From contig CATLOT010000022.1 of assembly GCA_950054155.1 (NCBI GenBank), positions 1 to 59,411 of the forward strand: DNA of 59,411 nt. Reading direction: 5' to 3'. The translations under genes were made by a program, and so were the position numbers. Of the stretch, positions 17,878-26,966 are shown in pieces. How positions within the stretch are numbered: the stretch's first letter is position 1; each line of letters opens with the position of its first letter. The notes below the pieces were generated by a model. It was given only the letters and a program-made list of their open reading frames with translations, had not been told where the DNA came from and searched no databases. Source of the stretch: an uncultured Bacteriovoracaceae bacterium. GTDB lineage: Bacteria; Bdellovibrionota; Bacteriovoracia; Bacteriovoracales; Bacteriovoracaceae.

Positions 17878-17896
17878 ATGGGCTTCAAAAGCCCAT
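17878..17896 (+). promoter_or_regulatory. Hairpin in the exonuclease 5' leader
   Basis: ATGGGCTT and AAGCCCAT form a perfect 8-bp stem with a 3-base loop, ending 8 bases before the TAGGAG ribosome site of the exonuclease gene. No T-run follows, so it is not a typical terminator; it could modulate translation or mRNA stability. Confidence 0.4.
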
Positions 17897-17915
17897 CTCA
17901 ATTTAGGAGCCATTC

Positions 17916-18701
17916 ATGTCTACAGGACCACTCATTCTCGGTATTGACCTCGAGGGAATTAACAAAGACCTCGTTCACAAGGGTGTCGACATTAAAACAG
18001 ACAGAGTTATTGAGATCGGTGCTGTGCTTTGGGATTGGCAACTTGGACAACCTGTTAAAATCTTCAGTGAACTCATTGATGAAGTTGACCGTCTTCCTAT
18101 CTCACAAGAAGTTGAAGACCTTACGGGAATTAATGACAATTGCCTAGAGAAATGGGGCGCTAAAGGTGCTGCGATTAAAGAAATTCTCGAGTCTCTAAAA
18201 GAGCTCATGGCCAAGGCTGACTACTTCATGGCCCACAATGGAACGGGTTACGACATCCCGATGTTAAGAGCAATGTTTGACCGCCACAGTGTCGAGATGC
18301 CTGAAAAAGTGTGGATCGATACCATGACTGATATCGAATATCCTCGCCAAATGAAAGGTCGCTCCATGGCCCTGCTTGAGCACTCTCATGGCTTCATTAA
18401 CCCTTTCCCCCACCGCGCTGTCACTGATGTTTTGGCCATGCTTAAAATCGCCGCTCAGTACGATGGAAAACGTATGATTAAAATGGCCGAAAGCCCAAGA
18501 GTTACGCTCGTCGCCTCTTTAAAGGCACCAAATTGGAAAGATCCTGCAGCGGTGTCTGAGTTCAATGAAGTAAAGAACAAAGTTGCAAAGTCTCGCTTCA
18601 AATGGAATCCCTCGACAAAGCAGTGGACTAAGGAAATTCATAAAATTCTCATCGATGAAGGAAAAATAAACTACGACTTTGAATACTTTATTAAAGAGTA
18701 G
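17916..18701 (+). CDS. DEDDh 3'-5' exonuclease (DnaQ/RNase T superfamily) with C-terminal extension
   Basis: Exonuclease of 261 residues. The four acidic residues and the His of the DEDDh site are visible: GIDLEG (Exo I Asp and Glu), NGTGYDIPMLRAMF (Exo II Asp), and FPHRAVTDVLAML (Exo III His and Asp). It may process DNA or RNA ends; it is not tied to a polymerase here. The last 75 residues carry a separate basic module with FKWNPSTKQWTKEI, which I do not recognise and which may bind nucleic acid. TAGGAG precedes the ATG. The 3' end overlaps the pyroglutamyl peptidase gene by 11 bp. Confidence 0.88.
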   Translation: MSTGPLILGIDLEGINKDLVHKGVDIKTDRVIEIGAVLWDWQLGQPVKIFSELIDEVDRLPISQEVEDLTGINDNCLEKWGAKGAAIKEILESLKELMAKADYFMAHNGTGYDIPMLRAMFDRHSVEMPEKVWIDTMTDIEYPRQMKGRSMALLEHSHGFINPFPHRAVTDVLAMLKIAAQYDGKRMIKMAESPRVTLVASLKAPNWKDPAAVSEFNEVKNKVAKSRFKWNPSTKQWTKEIHKILIDEGKINYDFEYFIKE

Positions 18702-19263
18702 TCTTTAGAAAGTGATGAAGAGAGGCCGCGAGTTTCTTAACATCCACATCACTTGGCAAATGAAGAAAGGTACAAGGTGTTTCTAAGCCTTTTACCTTAA
18801 GGCGGTTGAGCCCCTCAAAGAATGTCTGATTACAGACATAAGTTCCCGCACTAAAGCTTACCCTACTTTTCAACTGATCATTATTGAAATGGTCACTCAA
18901 TCCTTCAACATTAAATGTACTCATGAGAGCAAGAGGAGCCCCCTCAATCAGAGGTCGTCCCACGTGAAAGTCCACACCCTCATTGTCCTTACGCTCTGGA
19001 CTATAGACCCAGTTGAGAGCTATTTTTTCTGGAGTGATTTCATTTCGAGATGCAGCGAGCCCACAAAAGATAAGTGCATCAGCATCTTCTATGGGCCCTA
19101 ATTCAGAAACCTTGCCGGGGATCTTTGAAAAAACAACCGGCAAGAGAGTTGTTTGATAATCAATTTCTTCTTTAAAAGAGGTCATCTCACGGATCAAAGC
19201 TTCAGAGGGGTTTTCACGATGAGTGTGAAAGGCCCCAAAGCCCGTGATGATGACCTTCTTCAC
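18691..19263 (-). CDS. pcp: Pyroglutamyl peptidase I (C15 family)
   Basis: Cysteine peptidase of 190 residues removing N-terminal pyroglutamate. It opens with VIITGFGAFHTHRENPS. The triad is visible: Glu in ITPEKIALN, Cys in SAGTYVCNQTFF and His in CTFLHLPS. It is slightly shorter than the usual 200-215 residues. The GTG start directly abuts the TAA of the upstream subtilisin gene (TAAGTG), so both are probably made from one message. A secreted protease followed by a cytoplasmic exopeptidase suits use of exogenous protein. Confidence 0.93.
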   Translation of the reverse strand: MKKVIITGFGAFHTHRENPSEALIREMTSFKEEIDYQTTLLPVVFSKIPGKVSELGPIEDADALIFCGLAASRNEITPEKIALNWVYSPERKDNEGVDFHVGRPLIEGAPLALMSTFNVEGLSDHFNNDQLKSRVSFSAGTYVCNQTFFEGLNRLKVKGLETPCTFLHLPSDVDVKKLAASLHHFLKTTL

Positions 19264-20547
19264 TTAGCTTCTTGTATTATTAAGAAGTCTTTCAGCATCA
19301 AGACGACCTGATGTTGAAACATCATCAAGACTACCATTTCTTACAGCAGTTGCTTCAAGACGCTCTCTTACTTCTGCTGGGGTGAGGTTAGGATACTCTG
19401 CTTTAAGAAGACCTAAGGCTCCTGCAGCAAGAGGACACGCCATTGATGTACCGCTCATTTTGCTATAACGATCATTGGGAACTGTCGACATGATATTTGA
19501 ACCAGGGGCAAAGATATGAACTGTCTTCTTCCCATAGTTAGAAAAACTTGAGCGCTTCCCTGATCCATCATGGGCACCTACAGAGATCACGTTTTCAACT
19601 TCATAGTTAGCAGGATAAGTATCGCGAGAGTCATTATTTGCTCTAGAGTTACCAGCAGCTGCTACAAAGAGGATTCCAGCATCATTTGCAGCTTTAATAG
19701 AGTCAAGAAGTGCTTGAGAAAATTCTCCGCCACCCCAAGAGTTACTCATGATATCAACACCAACTTTCACGGCGTAATCAATTGACTTGATGGCATGCTC
19801 AGTCTCACCACTTCCAGAATCAGAGAGAAACTTAATCGCAACCATTTTCACGTTATTCATGACACCACGGACGCCATTTCTGTCGTGGATCGCACCGATA
19901 TTACCAGCACAGTGAGTACCGTGACTGTGACCATCTTGTGGGTCACCATCGTCATTCGCGAAATCATATCCATGAACGTCATCAACATAACCATTACCGT
20001 CATCGTCAACGCCCTCAATACCATTGGCCTCTAACTCATTGACCCACATATTCCCACGAAGATCTTTGTGAGTGTAGTCAACACCTGTATCGATAACGGC
20101 GATCTTTACTTCTTTACTCCCTTGAGTAATTTTCCAAGCCGCTTCAGCGTTGATATCTTCACCTGCTTTACCACGGCTGAACCAACCACCTGAGTTACGA
20201 CCGGTGTTCTTAAGACCCCACTGATCAGAGTACTTAGCGTCAAGAATTTCTTCTTTATTCATTTTGATCGGTGAGATTGTATAGGTACGACTAGGCTCGA
20301 TATATTCAATCGCTGGATCTTGAGCAAGTAGCTCGAGAGACTTTTGGTTAAGACCAGTTGCCTTCACAGTATAAAAAGAACCAATAGAAACATTGAGGTC
20401 CTTCACATCAGAAACTGACTTTTGGTTAAAGAAGCTCACTGACTTAGGACTAACTCCTGTCTTAAGTTTAACAATGTACTTCTGTGCTGGGGCTGCTGAG
20501 AGAGAAGTAGCCGAAAGAAGGGCCATTCCCAAAACGAGTTTTTTCAT
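19264..20547 (-). CDS. Secreted subtilisin-like serine protease (S8)
   Basis: Exported protease of 427 residues: signal peptide (KLVLGMALLSATSLSA), I9-type inhibitor propeptide (about 22-95, YIVKLKTGVSP), then the catalytic domain with Asp in AVIDTGVDYTHKDL, His in GHSHGTHCAGNIG and Ser in MSGTSMACPLAAGA; the oxyanion Asn lies in AAAGNSRAN. An acidic DDDGNGYVDD loop probably binds Ca2+. The second ATG (20547) is chosen because AAGGAAG directly abuts the first. There is no C-terminal anchor, so it should be soluble, in the periplasm or outside the cell. For a predator it would serve prey-protein digestion; that role is inferred. Confidence 0.95.
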   Translation of the reverse strand: MKKLVLGMALLSATSLSAAPAQKYIVKLKTGVSPKSVSFFNQKSVSDVKDLNVSIGSFYTVKATGLNQKSLELLAQDPAIEYIEPSRTYTISPIKMNKEEILDAKYSDQWGLKNTGRNSGGWFSRGKAGEDINAEAAWKITQGSKEVKIAVIDTGVDYTHKDLRGNMWVNELEANGIEGVDDDGNGYVDDVHGYDFANDDGDPQDGHSHGTHCAGNIGAIHDRNGVRGVMNNVKMVAIKFLSDSGSGETEHAIKSIDYAVKVGVDIMSNSWGGGEFSQALLDSIKAANDAGILFVAAAGNSRANNDSRDTYPANYEVENVISVGAHDGSGKRSSFSNYGKKTVHIFAPGSNIMSTVPNDRYSKMSGTSMACPLAAGALGLLKAEYPNLTPAEVRERLEATAVRNGSLDDVSTSGRLDAERLLNNTRS

Positions 20548-20712
20548 ATTCATCTTCCTTGATGCATGTTAATATTGCCGTTGTTTATTATTGTGACGAT
20601 ACTCATAATCATACGGCAATAAAATATTTGTTCTTACGGCGAGATGTAAGCCTTTATTACAAGAGAGCTTTAGTCGGGTAACGTTATACTTCCATCGGAA
20701 ACTGAGAATTAT

Positions 20713-21447
20713 ATGGATCATAATCCCTCACCAAACTTCGAAAAAGAAACCATTGAAAAAGGCAGTGAGAGCGCAAAGAAGAGAGAGAATCCTCTTCTCA
20801 ACCTTGGTTTTAACCTCATCATACCCACCGTTATCATGATGAAGTTTAGCGGTGATCAACACCTTGGCCAAGTCTATGGTCTCGTCACGGCCCTGGCTTT
20901 TCCTCTCCTCTATGGTCTTTACGATCTTCTTGGTGCAGGAAAGGTAAATGTCTTCTCCCTCTTAGGCCTTCTCAGCATTCTCTTAACGGGAGGCATCGGT
21001 CTTATGGAAGTCGATAAGACTTGGATGATTGTAAAAGAAACAGGCTTTCCTCTTGTTCTTGGCTGTTTTGTCTTCATCAGTGAAAAAACCCAAAAACCTC
21101 TCATTCGCCAAATCCTTGATCAGGTTATTGACCTTGAAAAAATTCAAGAGGTCTACAATGAAAATGGAATCGGTGGGCGCTTTAAGGAGCGCATGAGAAA
21201 ATCAACTTACCTTTTAGGGAGTACCTTCTTTATTTCGGCACTTCTTAATTTTCTTTTGGCCTACACTATTTTAGAAGGACAGCCAGGCAGTGAAGAATTT
21301 GTGGCGTCCCTTGGAAAGATGACCGGGCTTTCTTTTCCCGTTATCGCCCTACCAATGATGATTATGGTGGGCTTCATTCTCTTTAATCTTTTTAATGGAA
21401 TAAAAAAGGAAACTAATGCTGAGATAGAGACCTTCTTTCGTCAGTAG
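20713..21447 (+). CDS. Integral membrane protein, VC0807-like
   Basis: Protein of 244 residues with about six hydrophobic segments after a charged N-terminus of 25 residues. The run NPLLNLGFNLIIPTVIMMKF and a loop with QPLIRQIL-like composition resemble the VC0807 family of uncharacterised membrane proteins, some of which are distantly like septation protein A. I cannot assign a function. Its ribosome site is weak. It precedes the aldo/keto reductase gene by 20 bp and may be co-transcribed with it. Confidence 0.7.
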   Translation: MDHNPSPNFEKETIEKGSESAKKRENPLLNLGFNLIIPTVIMMKFSGDQHLGQVYGLVTALAFPLLYGLYDLLGAGKVNVFSLLGLLSILLTGGIGLMEVDKTWMIVKETGFPLVLGCFVFISEKTQKPLIRQILDQVIDLEKIQEVYNENGIGGRFKERMRKSTYLLGSTFFISALLNFLLAYTILEGQPGSEEFVASLGKMTGLSFPVIALPMMIMVGFILFNLFNGIKKETNAEIETFFRQ

Positions 21448-21467
21448 GTATCCAAGGAGTTGTGGCA

Positions 21468-22499
21468 ATGAAGTATCGAAAAATTGGCAATCATGATATT
21501 TCAGTTATCTGTCTGGGCACAATGACCTGGGGAGACCAAAATAGTGAGAAAGAAGCTCACGAACAACTCGACTACGCTTTTGAAAGAGGCGTCAACTTTA
21601 TCGATACTGCTGAAATGTATCCCGTTCCTCCAAAGCCAGAGACCTACACCTTAACTGAGCAGTATATTGGCCGTTGGGACAAGCTTAAAAGTAAACGTGA
21701 TCAAATCTTCTTAGCGACTAAGATTGCAGGCCCCATGTCCGGGGGTTATATTCGCGGGGGCAATAACTTTAAGAAAGAACAAATTATTGAAGCTTGTGAA
21801 AAGTCCCTTCAAAGACTAAATGTCGATTGCATTGACCTCTATCAACTCCACTGGCCCGAGAGAACAACAAATTACTTTGGTCAACTTGGGATTGAATCCC
21901 TTCCTTTAGAGGAAGAATTCACACCCTTTCTTGAGCGCCTTCAAGCTCTGCAAAAATTGAAAGACCAAGGTAAAATCAAAGAGTTCGGTCTCTCCAATGA
22001 AACTCCATGGGGAGTTATGAAGTATTTAGAAGTCGCACAATCTGAAGGTCTTCTCAAGCCTCAAACAATTCAAAACCCTTACAGTCTCCTTAATAGAAGT
22101 TTTGAAGTGGGTAATGCCGAGGTCTCCTTAAGAGAAAATATTGGTCTGCTTGCTTACTCACCTCTGGGCTTTGGTGTTCTTACCGGTAAATACCTAGAGG
22201 GCAAGAGACCCGCGAATGCGAGACTAACTCTCTATGAGCGCTTTAGCCGCTACAATTCCCCCGAGGGAGTTCGGGCAACAGAGCGCTACTGTAAATTAGC
22301 GCAGGATCATGGTCTCTCCCCAGCACAAATGGCCTTAAGCTTTGTGAATGAGAGAAGCTTTGTCACAAGTAATATCATCGGGGCAACAACCATGGATCAG
22401 CTCAAAGAAAATATCGACAGTATTAATGTTGAACTCTCAAGCGAAGTCCTTGAAGAGATCAACAAAATCCATCAGGTACTTAGCAATCCAAGTCCGTAA
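21468..22499 (+). CDS. NADP-dependent aldo/keto reductase, Tas-like
   Basis: Oxidoreductase of 343 residues with a TIM-barrel AKR fold. Catalytic residues are visible: FIDTAEMYP (Asp and Tyr), FLATKIAGP (Lys) and LYQLHWPERTTNYFG (His). The phosphate-binding C-terminal part has NIIGATTMDQLKENI. The PVPPKPET insertion after the Tyr motif and the WPERTTNYFG run are typical of Tas proteins. The ATG at 21468 lies 8 bases after AAGGAG, so the GTG two codons upstream is rejected. The natural substrate is unknown. Confidence 0.92.
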   Translation: MKYRKIGNHDISVICLGTMTWGDQNSEKEAHEQLDYAFERGVNFIDTAEMYPVPPKPETYTLTEQYIGRWDKLKSKRDQIFLATKIAGPMSGGYIRGGNNFKKEQIIEACEKSLQRLNVDCIDLYQLHWPERTTNYFGQLGIESLPLEEEFTPFLERLQALQKLKDQGKIKEFGLSNETPWGVMKYLEVAQSEGLLKPQTIQNPYSLLNRSFEVGNAEVSLRENIGLLAYSPLGFGVLTGKYLEGKRPANARLTLYERFSRYNSPEGVRATERYCKLAQDHGLSPAQMALSFVNERSFVTSNIIGATTMDQLKENIDSINVELSSEVLEEINKIHQVLSNPSP

Positions 22500-22627
22500 A
22501 GCTTTGTTTTTTTGAAAATGTGTTATGATTTATCAAGGGCTTAAAATTGGCATTAAGCTCTGGGGCTACCTTTTCCGAAAAGGTTAATGAGAAAGGATTC
22601 TCAATCCACGAACCCAAGGAAGAAATT

Positions 22628-23230
22628 ATGTCACTGGTCAACAAACTTCTTAGAAAAACCCAATCGTCACCACCTCAGTTTGAGCGTGAGTTCTTTGAAA
22701 ATACTAACCGTAGTGATCATCCCCTACGCTTGGCCAGACACACTTACCAACAACTGAGTGAAACAAGTAAGGGCCAAGAGGAAATGTACCTCTTTATGGT
22801 TGAGGACATTCTCTATTCAAGTCTCTATGCCACTTTTTATGAGCAATTGCTCTTTACCATAAAAGAAAACCCAGCGCTTGCGACTCCTCTGATTGAAGCC
22901 TTTGAAAAGGACCATGATGAAAGAGAGAGGATAATCGCTGAGATGACGGAGTACCACCTCAATTACATCATCAATGAAGGCCATTGCGACGGTTGCCCAG
23001 TATGTGAAAACCATTCGGACGTCGATGAAATCGTAAAGATCTTCCACAGCGGTGATTTTGAATTCTTTAAGGACCTCTATCTTGGAATGCAAACCATTCA
23101 ATTTGCCATGGAAGAGCTCATCTTTGACCTTAGTCCGGAAAGAGAGGAATGGTACCAAGACTATACTGCTGAAAATATTTTAAAATTTCGTCAAAATATA
23201 ATCGATCACGTTGAAAAGAGCGCAAACTAA
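22628..23230 (+). CDS. Hypothetical helical protein with CxxCxxC motif
   Basis: Unrecognised protein of 200 residues, predicted mostly alpha-helical and acidic, with no signal peptide or membrane segment. The notable feature is HCDGCPVCENH in the middle of the chain, a compact Cys/His cluster that could bind a metal or Fe-S. The region MYLFMVEDILYSSLYATFYEQ and the flanking His/Glu helices recall haem-oxygenase-like/TenA folds, but I would not assign it. The ATG at 22628, with GGAAGAA upstream, is chosen over an ATT/TTG-led extension of 27 codons. It is convergent with the 1083-residue protein gene. Confidence 0.7.
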   Translation: MSLVNKLLRKTQSSPPQFEREFFENTNRSDHPLRLARHTYQQLSETSKGQEEMYLFMVEDILYSSLYATFYEQLLFTIKENPALATPLIEAFEKDHDERERIIAEMTEYHLNYIINEGHCDGCPVCENHSDVDEIVKIFHSGDFEFFKDLYLGMQTIQFAMEELIFDLSPEREEWYQDYTAENILKFRQNIIDHVEKSAN

Positions 23231-23239
23231 GAATCTTTC

Positions 23240-26200
23240 TTAGTTTGGCGCTTTATCATCATCGATAACCTGATCAGCAATAAGCCTGCTTATTTGATTC
23301 TTGATATTTGCCGGCATCTCAGGGTTTTGAATCACAGAACCCTGATACTTTGCAAAGGCCTCTACAATTTCTTGATAAGCATCTCTGGCATCTTCTGGAG
23401 CATCTTCATAATTAAAGAGCCTCTCTCTTAAAACATCCGCCTGATCCTTACTGATAATGCCATCTTCATCCAGAATCAGAAGACCATTATTAAGGGCCAC
23501 ATCACGAATAAAGCGCTTAAGGTCCTCTTCAGCTTTTTCCTTTGCCATCGTGCTCATGGCCTGCTGTGCAATTTGTGTTTTCTTACCTGAAGCAAAGAAC
23601 TCACGCAGCTTATAAAAGTCACGAATATAGTCACGCACTCTCTCCATAAGCTCTTCATCTTCAAGCATATTATAGCTGGGATCAAGTTGCTCTCTTATCC
23701 CCTCTTTCACCATGACTTGATCATTTAAGAGAGTGAGGAGACAAGCATTTTCAATCGACCATGCTCTCGCCTCTTGAGCACATTCCTTTTCAGCATTGGT
23801 AAAACCAACAGGGGCTTCTGGGTAAAAGATTTTATTAGTGCTTCTTCCAATATCTCTCATTACAGCTTTCATATCTTCAACCAGACCACGCGCTCCAATG
23901 CGATCAGAAGCTGAAGTCACAAGAAGCCCTGTTCCTCCAAATGTACCAGTAAAAAGACCAAGAGGAGCGAGGGTTCTCAACATACTAGGAAGCTTCTCCT
24001 TAGCTAAGGTTGTCGCTTCTTTTGAATACTTTCCTCCACGACTTCTCAGAATATTCCCTGTAATAAGGGCGCGCCTCTCAGCTTTTAACTCTAATTTATT
24101 AAAGGCATTAACAGCGTCTTGTCTTGGCAGAAGCTCAGGACTTTTTCTCAAAAGCTCGTTGAGCTGAAAAATATAACCATTTTGTCTATCCGTTAGATTG
24201 GCATACTTCCCTGTTTGCGGATCAACATCCTTTCCGACCTTAATGAGGCCATCGCGAACTAAACTCAGCTCTCTATAAAGTCGCGCCTGATCATCTAGTT
24301 CAGTGAAAATATCACTCTTTCTTAAAATCTCATCTTTTAAGTCAAAAGAGAACGCACGACGATGGGCCTTCTTCGTATCCCCTACAAAGCTTATGAAGTC
24401 CTCGTAGTTACTAAAGTCTTCTCTAAGCGTAACAACCTTCTCTACGCCGTCATCCCCTTTACTGACGACCTTATAATGAAGAGCGATAGAATCATTAACT
24501 GTTCGCTCTACTTTATAGCCATCAGGCATTTCGGGAAGATCGGGATACTCACCACTTCTTGAATCTTTGACGAAATGCTTTCTCCTTAATTTTGAGCCAT
24601 AGACTTTATTCGCTTCTAGGATCTCTCTCGAGTTTCGGCCATTTCTAACAGCATCTTTTACTCTCTCGGGATAATTTCTATAAGTTTTTATTTTGCTTTG
24701 AAGATCACCAAAAGCAAGGTCACGGTCAACGGCTTTACCCTTTGTATCTGTCAGAATACGAAGCATGGGAGCAAAGTCCCCATCGTCTTTAAGAAGAACT
24801 TTAGGAATATCCGTATTTCCAGTTACTCTTTGTAGAGTATCGTTAACCTTTGTGCGGATTCCTTCAGTAGGAACCATACGCTCATGACGATTCATAATTA
24901 GAGAGTAATAATTTTCAACATCCTCATCAGCTGATGCTGTTTCTCTCACCTTGTTATTTTCAGCGACCTTACCTCGTTGTAACCAACGGGGAAGCTTCAC
25001 AAAACGCATTCCTGCCCCAACACTAGTCATGGTAAGGTCCATACCGATATTGGAAATTATATCGGTACGACTATCTTTCGCTTTAGCGAGTTCAGAGAGA
25101 TCTCTCCACCCCATATGAAAAGCAGTCTTTTGCTGATGATATGTAGGATTATGCTTTAAGAAGTCATTAACCTCAGCTCCCGTTAAGGCGGCTCCGCCAG
25201 CACTCACAAGCCATGTTCCCGCAATGGCCCCAACCCCCGTAAAAGGAGCTGTTAACCACAAGGCTGCACCTAATCCCATTGATGCCATACCACCAATACG
25301 GGCCCAATTCATCTGGCCCACTTCTTTAGGTGGTCTCTCTCTCCAAGCATGACAATGCCAAGCCTGAAGTCCAATAAGTTCCTCTTTTTTCTCCTGAGGA
25401 GTCATTTCATTATTCTTAAAAATATCTTCAGCAAGACCGGCAATAAGCTGATTATTAAAATGTAAATTCTTGCCGTTTTCTTGGCAGTTAGTGAGCATTG
25501 AATCTTGAATGTCATTCGTAAACTCTTCACTCGCTTTCTTTACTTCTTCTTTAATACTTTGCTCATTTTGGGCAAGATGACGTCTCTTATAACTACTCAT
25601 TTCGTCTTTTAACTCGCCTCCATACACTTTTAAATAATCGGAAAAGTCGTCTAATTGCTCAGGCTTTTCAATGCTCTTCATGAGAGATGATTTTACAGAA
25701 GGAGGAATCTCTCCCACCATTTCATTGGCAAGATCTGAAGTTGTGAGTTGAGAGTTAAACCAGTCAAAGACTGAGAAATTATTCTTCGTAGTAAAAAGAA
25801 GAGGATCAGAAATCGACATTTGCTGAAGAGAGTTGAGGTACTTTGTTTTTTCTTCTTCATATCTTAGAGTGAGTGCCTTTTCATGCTCCTCTCTCTCATC
25901 TTTAGAAAGTCCTCTCGTATTCTTTTTGATCTGCTCTAATTCATGTTCGTACTCATCTTCTTTATCTTTCACTGTCTCTAACAGACAGTGGGCCAAAATT
26001 GATTTATCAAAAGAGGTATCAATAAACTCAGAAGTTTTATTTTTGTTTATTTTCTTCTCCTCTTCTCTCTCTTTATAGAGTTTGTCCGCCAGATCTGGCT
26101 CTAGCCTTCTTAGGCAACTGACAAGCTTTGGTTTAAACTCTTCTCCACTTGATCCGGCCAGACCTTCAAAGAGATTTGAGCGCTTCATCAGATTTTTAAG

Positions 26201-26491
26201 AGCAAATGTTGTCGCTCTTCTTCGATAATTTGAAGACTTCTCAACGATGAAATTATCATTCACCTTATTCCAAGAAGTCAGAAGGTCTTCAACATGAATA
26301 TTGATTTCCGTTTGATCAACACAACTTGAGCTAACGAGGTCTTGATTGCCAAAGGCTGAGCCATCGTCTCTTGTGGCATGGCCATCTCGAATAGAATAAA
26401 CATTATCGAATGCCTCACAGTGGTCAGGTTTATTAAATGCGTGGGCATTTGCCTGAATAAGCAAGGCCAAAATAGGCAAGATAGCTTTCAT
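23240..26491 (-). CDS. Very large secreted protein of unknown function (1083 aa)
   Basis: Exported protein of no family I recognise. It has a signal peptide (KAILPILALLIQANAHA), a mostly charged helical body with predicted coiled coil at about 140-225 (EREEEKKINK, YEEEKTKYL), a Gly/Ala-rich hydrophobic stretch at about 398-438, a second hydrophobic patch at about 837-862, and scattered Cys pairs. The hydrophobic stretches could insert in a membrane. AAGGA precedes the ATG. It stands alone on the minus strand. The layout resembles the 702-residue protein at 35.3-37.4 kb, so they may be distant relatives. A role at the envelope or in predation is speculation. Confidence 0.8.
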   Translation of the reverse strand: MKAILPILALLIQANAHAFNKPDHCEAFDNVYSIRDGHATRDDGSAFGNQDLVSSSCVDQTEINIHVEDLLTSWNKVNDNFIVEKSSNYRRRATTFALKNLMKRSNLFEGLAGSSGEEFKPKLVSCLRRLEPDLADKLYKEREEEKKINKNKTSEFIDTSFDKSILAHCLLETVKDKEDEYEHELEQIKKNTRGLSKDEREEHEKALTLRYEEEKTKYLNSLQQMSISDPLLFTTKNNFSVFDWFNSQLTTSDLANEMVGEIPPSVKSSLMKSIEKPEQLDDFSDYLKVYGGELKDEMSSYKRRHLAQNEQSIKEEVKKASEEFTNDIQDSMLTNCQENGKNLHFNNQLIAGLAEDIFKNNEMTPQEKKEELIGLQAWHCHAWRERPPKEVGQMNWARIGGMASMGLGAALWLTAPFTGVGAIAGTWLVSAGGAALTGAEVNDFLKHNPTYHQQKTAFHMGWRDLSELAKAKDSRTDIISNIGMDLTMTSVGAGMRFVKLPRWLQRGKVAENNKVRETASADEDVENYYSLIMNRHERMVPTEGIRTKVNDTLQRVTGNTDIPKVLLKDDGDFAPMLRILTDTKGKAVDRDLAFGDLQSKIKTYRNYPERVKDAVRNGRNSREILEANKVYGSKLRRKHFVKDSRSGEYPDLPEMPDGYKVERTVNDSIALHYKVVSKGDDGVEKVVTLREDFSNYEDFISFVGDTKKAHRRAFSFDLKDEILRKSDIFTELDDQARLYRELSLVRDGLIKVGKDVDPQTGKYANLTDRQNGYIFQLNELLRKSPELLPRQDAVNAFNKLELKAERRALITGNILRSRGGKYSKEATTLAKEKLPSMLRTLAPLGLFTGTFGGTGLLVTSASDRIGARGLVEDMKAVMRDIGRSTNKIFYPEAPVGFTNAEKECAQEARAWSIENACLLTLLNDQVMVKEGIREQLDPSYNMLEDEELMERVRDYIRDFYKLREFFASGKKTQIAQQAMSTMAKEKAEEDLKRFIRDVALNNGLLILDEDGIISKDQADVLRERLFNYEDAPEDARDAYQEIVEAFAKYQGSVIQNPEMPANIKNQISRLIADQVIDDDKAPN

Positions 26492-26550
26492 GTTAGTCCT
26501 TATAGGTTCACCGTAGAACTTATCGGACTAAAACAGTAAAGCTTTAGATG

Positions 26551-26581
26551 CAAACAAAAAAAGCCCCCTAGAAGGAGGCCT
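26551..26581 (-). terminator. Terminator of the bS21 gene
   Basis: Read on the minus strand, an 8-bp stem (26581-26574 with 26568-26561, two G-U pairs) and a 5-base loop are followed by five T. It lies about 30 bases after the rpsU stop. Confidence 0.7.
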
Positions 26582-26609
26582 TAACTATCTGATTTTAAAT
26601 TAAATCTAG

Positions 26610-26834
26610 CTAGATTTTTCTGCGTGAGCTGTCGTTCTTTCTCTTGCTCTTCGCATTTCTCTTGGCTGCAGCCTTGAGTTTTTCTTTTTTCTTGATTGAA
26701 GGCTTCTTATACTCCTTACGAGCACGGTATTCTTTAGTAACACCGAATGCCTCACACATTCTCTTGAACTTTCTAATTGCCCTTTCGGCACCTTTAGGAT
26801 CAATTTCTACAACAACATTTGAGTGACCACTCAT
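26610..26834 (-). CDS. rpsU: 30S ribosomal protein bS21
   Basis: Small-subunit protein of 74 residues with the bS21 core: VVVEIDPKGAERAIRKFKRM, CEAFGVTKEYRARKEY and KPSIKKKEKLKAAAKRNAKS, ending in a basic tail. The true start is the ATG at 26834, with AAGGAG 7 bases upstream; the TTG two codons earlier has no usable spacing. It is a single-gene unit with its own predicted promoter and terminator. Confidence 0.96.
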   Translation of the reverse strand: MSGHSNVVVEIDPKGAERAIRKFKRMCEAFGVTKEYRARKEYKKPSIKKKEKLKAAAKRNAKSKRKNDSSRRKI

Positions 26835-26893
26835 GAACAATCTCCTTAAGTGTTTATAATCAGGGCATAGCCTTGTCTTTTGTGGTGACGTCT

Positions 26894-26921
26894 AATCTAA
26901 CACAATTCGGTGTAATTGCAA
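26894..26921 (-). promoter_or_regulatory. Possible promoter of rpsU
   Basis: Minus strand TTGCAA (26921-26916), a 16-base spacer and TAGATT (26899-26894), about 60 bases before the rpsU start. Confidence 0.4.
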
Positions 26922-26966
26922 CCCTAAGATTAGCCCTGTAGTTTTTCCTAGCACTTAGCGCCATTT

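Noticed and set aside
17756-17947. 63-codon frame before the exonuclease
   Set aside because: No ribosome site. It spans the leader hairpin and overlaps the exonuclease start. Composition is not protein-like.
23240-26491. 1083-residue protein as an RHS or polymorphic toxin
   Set aside because: No YD repeats, no PAAR or Rhs motif, and no recognisable toxin domain or adjacent immunity gene.
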